Source: Hyphomicrobiaceae bacterium (GTDB lineage Bacteria; Pseudomonadota; Alphaproteobacteria; Rhizobiales; Hyphomicrobiaceae). Taken from it: 5,788 bases of DNA. The notes under the pieces were generated by a model. That model was not told the origin of the DNA and ran no database searches. It was given only the letters and a program-made list of their open reading frames with translations. The stretch is taken from assembly GCA_020442225.1 (NCBI GenBank), contig JAGRKR010000026.1, forward strand, positions 9,021 to 14,808. Reading direction: 5' to 3'. A program made the translations under genes and the position numbers. Of this stretch, positions 4,511-5,788 are shown piece after piece (positions within the stretch are counted from its first letter, which is position 1; each line of letters begins with the position of its first letter).

Positions 4511-5788
4511 TTAATTTGTCGATCCCGGGCGGCCGGCCAGCACGCGATCGACAATGTCCGGAGCGCACCCCACGTAATTGGCCGGGTCGACGAGCCGCGC
4601 CAATGCCGTGCGATCGAGAGCGGCGGCAACCTCCGGCATCGCCTCCAGGGCGGCGAGCAGCCCGCTCCGGCCCTCCAGGACCTCGCGGCAGGCGTCGTAG
4701 ACGAGATCGTGGGCGCGCTGACGTCCGACATGCCGCGCCAGCGCCATCATGATCGCTTCCGCGACGATCAAGCCGCCGGTCGCGTCGAGGTTCCGCCGCA
4801 TCCGCTCGGTGTCGACGGTCAAGCCTTCCAGCATGTCGCCGGCATGACGCAACGCGCCCGCCGCCGCGACGAAGCTCTCTGGGATCGCCACCCATTCGAG
4901 ATGCCAGGGACCCGTCGCCCGCTCGAAATCCGACGCCATGGCGTCGAGCATGACGCCGGCATTGCGCCTGACGAGCTTGGCCGCGGCGGCGATCACCTCA
5001 CAGGAGATCGGATTGCGCTTCTGCGGCATCGTGCTGGACGAGCCGCGACCGCGCACGAACGGCTCGAAGGCCTCGCCGATCTCCGTAGTCATCATCAGCA
5101 TCACGTCGGTGGCGATCTTGGCGAGCGAGCCCGTGACCAGACCGAGGAAGCCGATCACCTCGGCCATGCTGTCGCGGGCGGCGTGCCAGGGGGCCGGCGA
5201 CACGCCAAGGCCGAGCTGGCGCACGAATGCCGCCTCGACAGCGAGCCCCGCTTCGCCGAGAGAGGCGAGCGTTCCAGCGGCGCCTGCGAGTTGCCCCACG
5301 AGGACACGCGGACGCAACTCGTCGAGCCGCGTGGCATGGCGGTCCAGCATGGAAAGCCAGATGGCGGCCTTGTAGCCGAAGGTGACGGGCAGCGCGTGCT
5401 GCAAATGCGTGCGTCCGGCCATCGGCGTATCGCGATACTTCGCGGCCAGTCCGACCAGCGCCGCCCGCACGCGCTCGATTTCCGCCTCGACCAGAGCCAG
5501 GCCGTCCCGCACCTGCAGGATCACGGCGGTATCCATGATGTCCTGCGTGGTGGCGCCCCAGTGGACATAGCCACCGGCCTCGCCGGCAAGCCTTGCGAGC
5601 TGATGCACGATCCCGACAATCGGATAGCCCACGATCTCCGTTTCCCGGCCGAGGGCCGCGATGTCGATGCGGTCCGGGTCGGCGGCCCGGGCGATGGCTT
5701 CGGCCGCGTCGGCCGGGATGAGCCCGACCTCGGCCTCGGCCCGCGCCAGCGCCACCTCGACGTCGAGGTAGCGCGCCACGAGCGCCCG
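4511..5788 (-). CDS. Fumarase/aspartase-superfamily lyase, PcaB/PurB-like (N-terminus outside window)
   Basis: Cytoplasmic, probably homotetrameric enzyme of the superfamily that contains adenylosuccinate lyase (PurB), argininosuccinate lyase, fumarase and 3-carboxy-cis,cis-muconate cycloisomerase (PcaB). The frame is open at the right edge, where RALVARYLDVEVALARAEA matches an internal PcaB/PurB region. About 20-30 residues are therefore missing, and GTG 5779 is not taken as the start. Numbering from that GTG, YVHWGATTQDIMDT (71-84) is the first conserved region and GRTHLQHALPVTFG (122-135) the second. The superfamily signature GSSSTMPQKRNPISCE (246-261) carries the catalytic serine loop. 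PWHLEW (291-296), RMRRNLDATGGL and DPANYVG give a PcaB-like C-terminal half. By eye PcaB is the nearest named relative, but position 125 is His, as in true lyases, whereas I recall Trp in Pseudomonas PcaB. No protocatechuate or purine gene lies nearby. The substrate is unknown. Confidence 0.85.
   Translation of the reverse strand, partial: RALVARYLDVEVALARAEAEVGLIPADAAEAIARAADPDRIDIAALGRETEIVGYPIVGIVHQLARLAGEAGGYVHWGATTQDIMDTAVILQVRDGLALVEAEIERVRAALVGLAAKYRDTPMAGRTHLQHALPVTFGYKAAIWLSMLDRHATRLDELRPRVLVGQLAGAAGTLASLGEAGLAVEAAFVRQLGLGVSPAPWHAARDSMAEVIGFLGLVTGSLAKIATDVMLMMTTEIGEAFEPFVRGRGSSSTMPQKRNPISCEVIAAAAKLVRRNAGVMLDAMASDFERATGPWHLEWVAIPESFVAAAGALRHAGDMLEGLTVDTERMRRNLDATGGLIVAEAIMMALARHVGRQRAHDLVYDACREVLEGRSGLLAALEAMPEVAAALDRTALARLVDPANYVGCAPDIVDRVLAGRPGSTN

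Overview
The window is GC-rich DNA with strongly G/C-biased third codon positions. It probably comes from an alphaproteobacterium of the Rhizobiales (Hyphomicrobiales) type. Three things point there: the Omp25/Omp31-like outer-membrane beta-barrel protein, the MFS transporter tail with a DYVAVPRTTP-like end, and the general gene style. The genus cannot be named from what is visible.

Layout, left to right. Positions 1-321 (+) are the last two membrane helices and cytoplasmic tail of an MFS transporter that begins outside the window. After a short gap with a possible promoter, 442-1665 (+) encodes a complete CaiB/BaiF (class III) CoA-transferase, closest by eye to the succinate/glutarate-type (SUGCT-like) members. 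Positions 1666-1881 are a convergent intergenic region. It holds a good intrinsic terminator serving the minus-strand gene at 1882-2649, a secreted outer-membrane beta-barrel protein. Positions 2650-3090 hold the leader of that gene, which carries a repeated A-tract motif, and a weak short plus-strand reading frame (2848-3075). Positions 3091-3834 (-) are truA, the tRNA pseudouridine-38/39/40 synthase. Positions 3935-4405 (-) encode a small exported histidine/glycine-rich protein of unknown function, preceded by an AT-rich promoter region with a perfect TATAAT. Positions 4511-5788 (-) are most of a fumarase/aspartase-superfamily lyase related to PcaB and adenylosuccinate lyase. Its N-terminus runs off the right edge.

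The genes do not form one evident pathway. The set looks like ordinary chromosomal content: one transporter, two metabolic enzymes of uncertain substrate, one tRNA-modification housekeeping gene, and two cell-envelope or periplasmic proteins. The four minus-strand genes from 5788 down to 1882 are spaced by about 100 bp or more, and at least the two exported proteins seem to have their own leaders with similar AGGGAGA ribosome-binding sites. I see no rRNA, tRNA, CRISPR array, insertion sequence or phage gene. I found no convincing new biological system. The items most worth a second look are the His-rich exported protein with its promoter and leader, the active-site make-up of the lyase, and the short orphan frame at 2848-3075.
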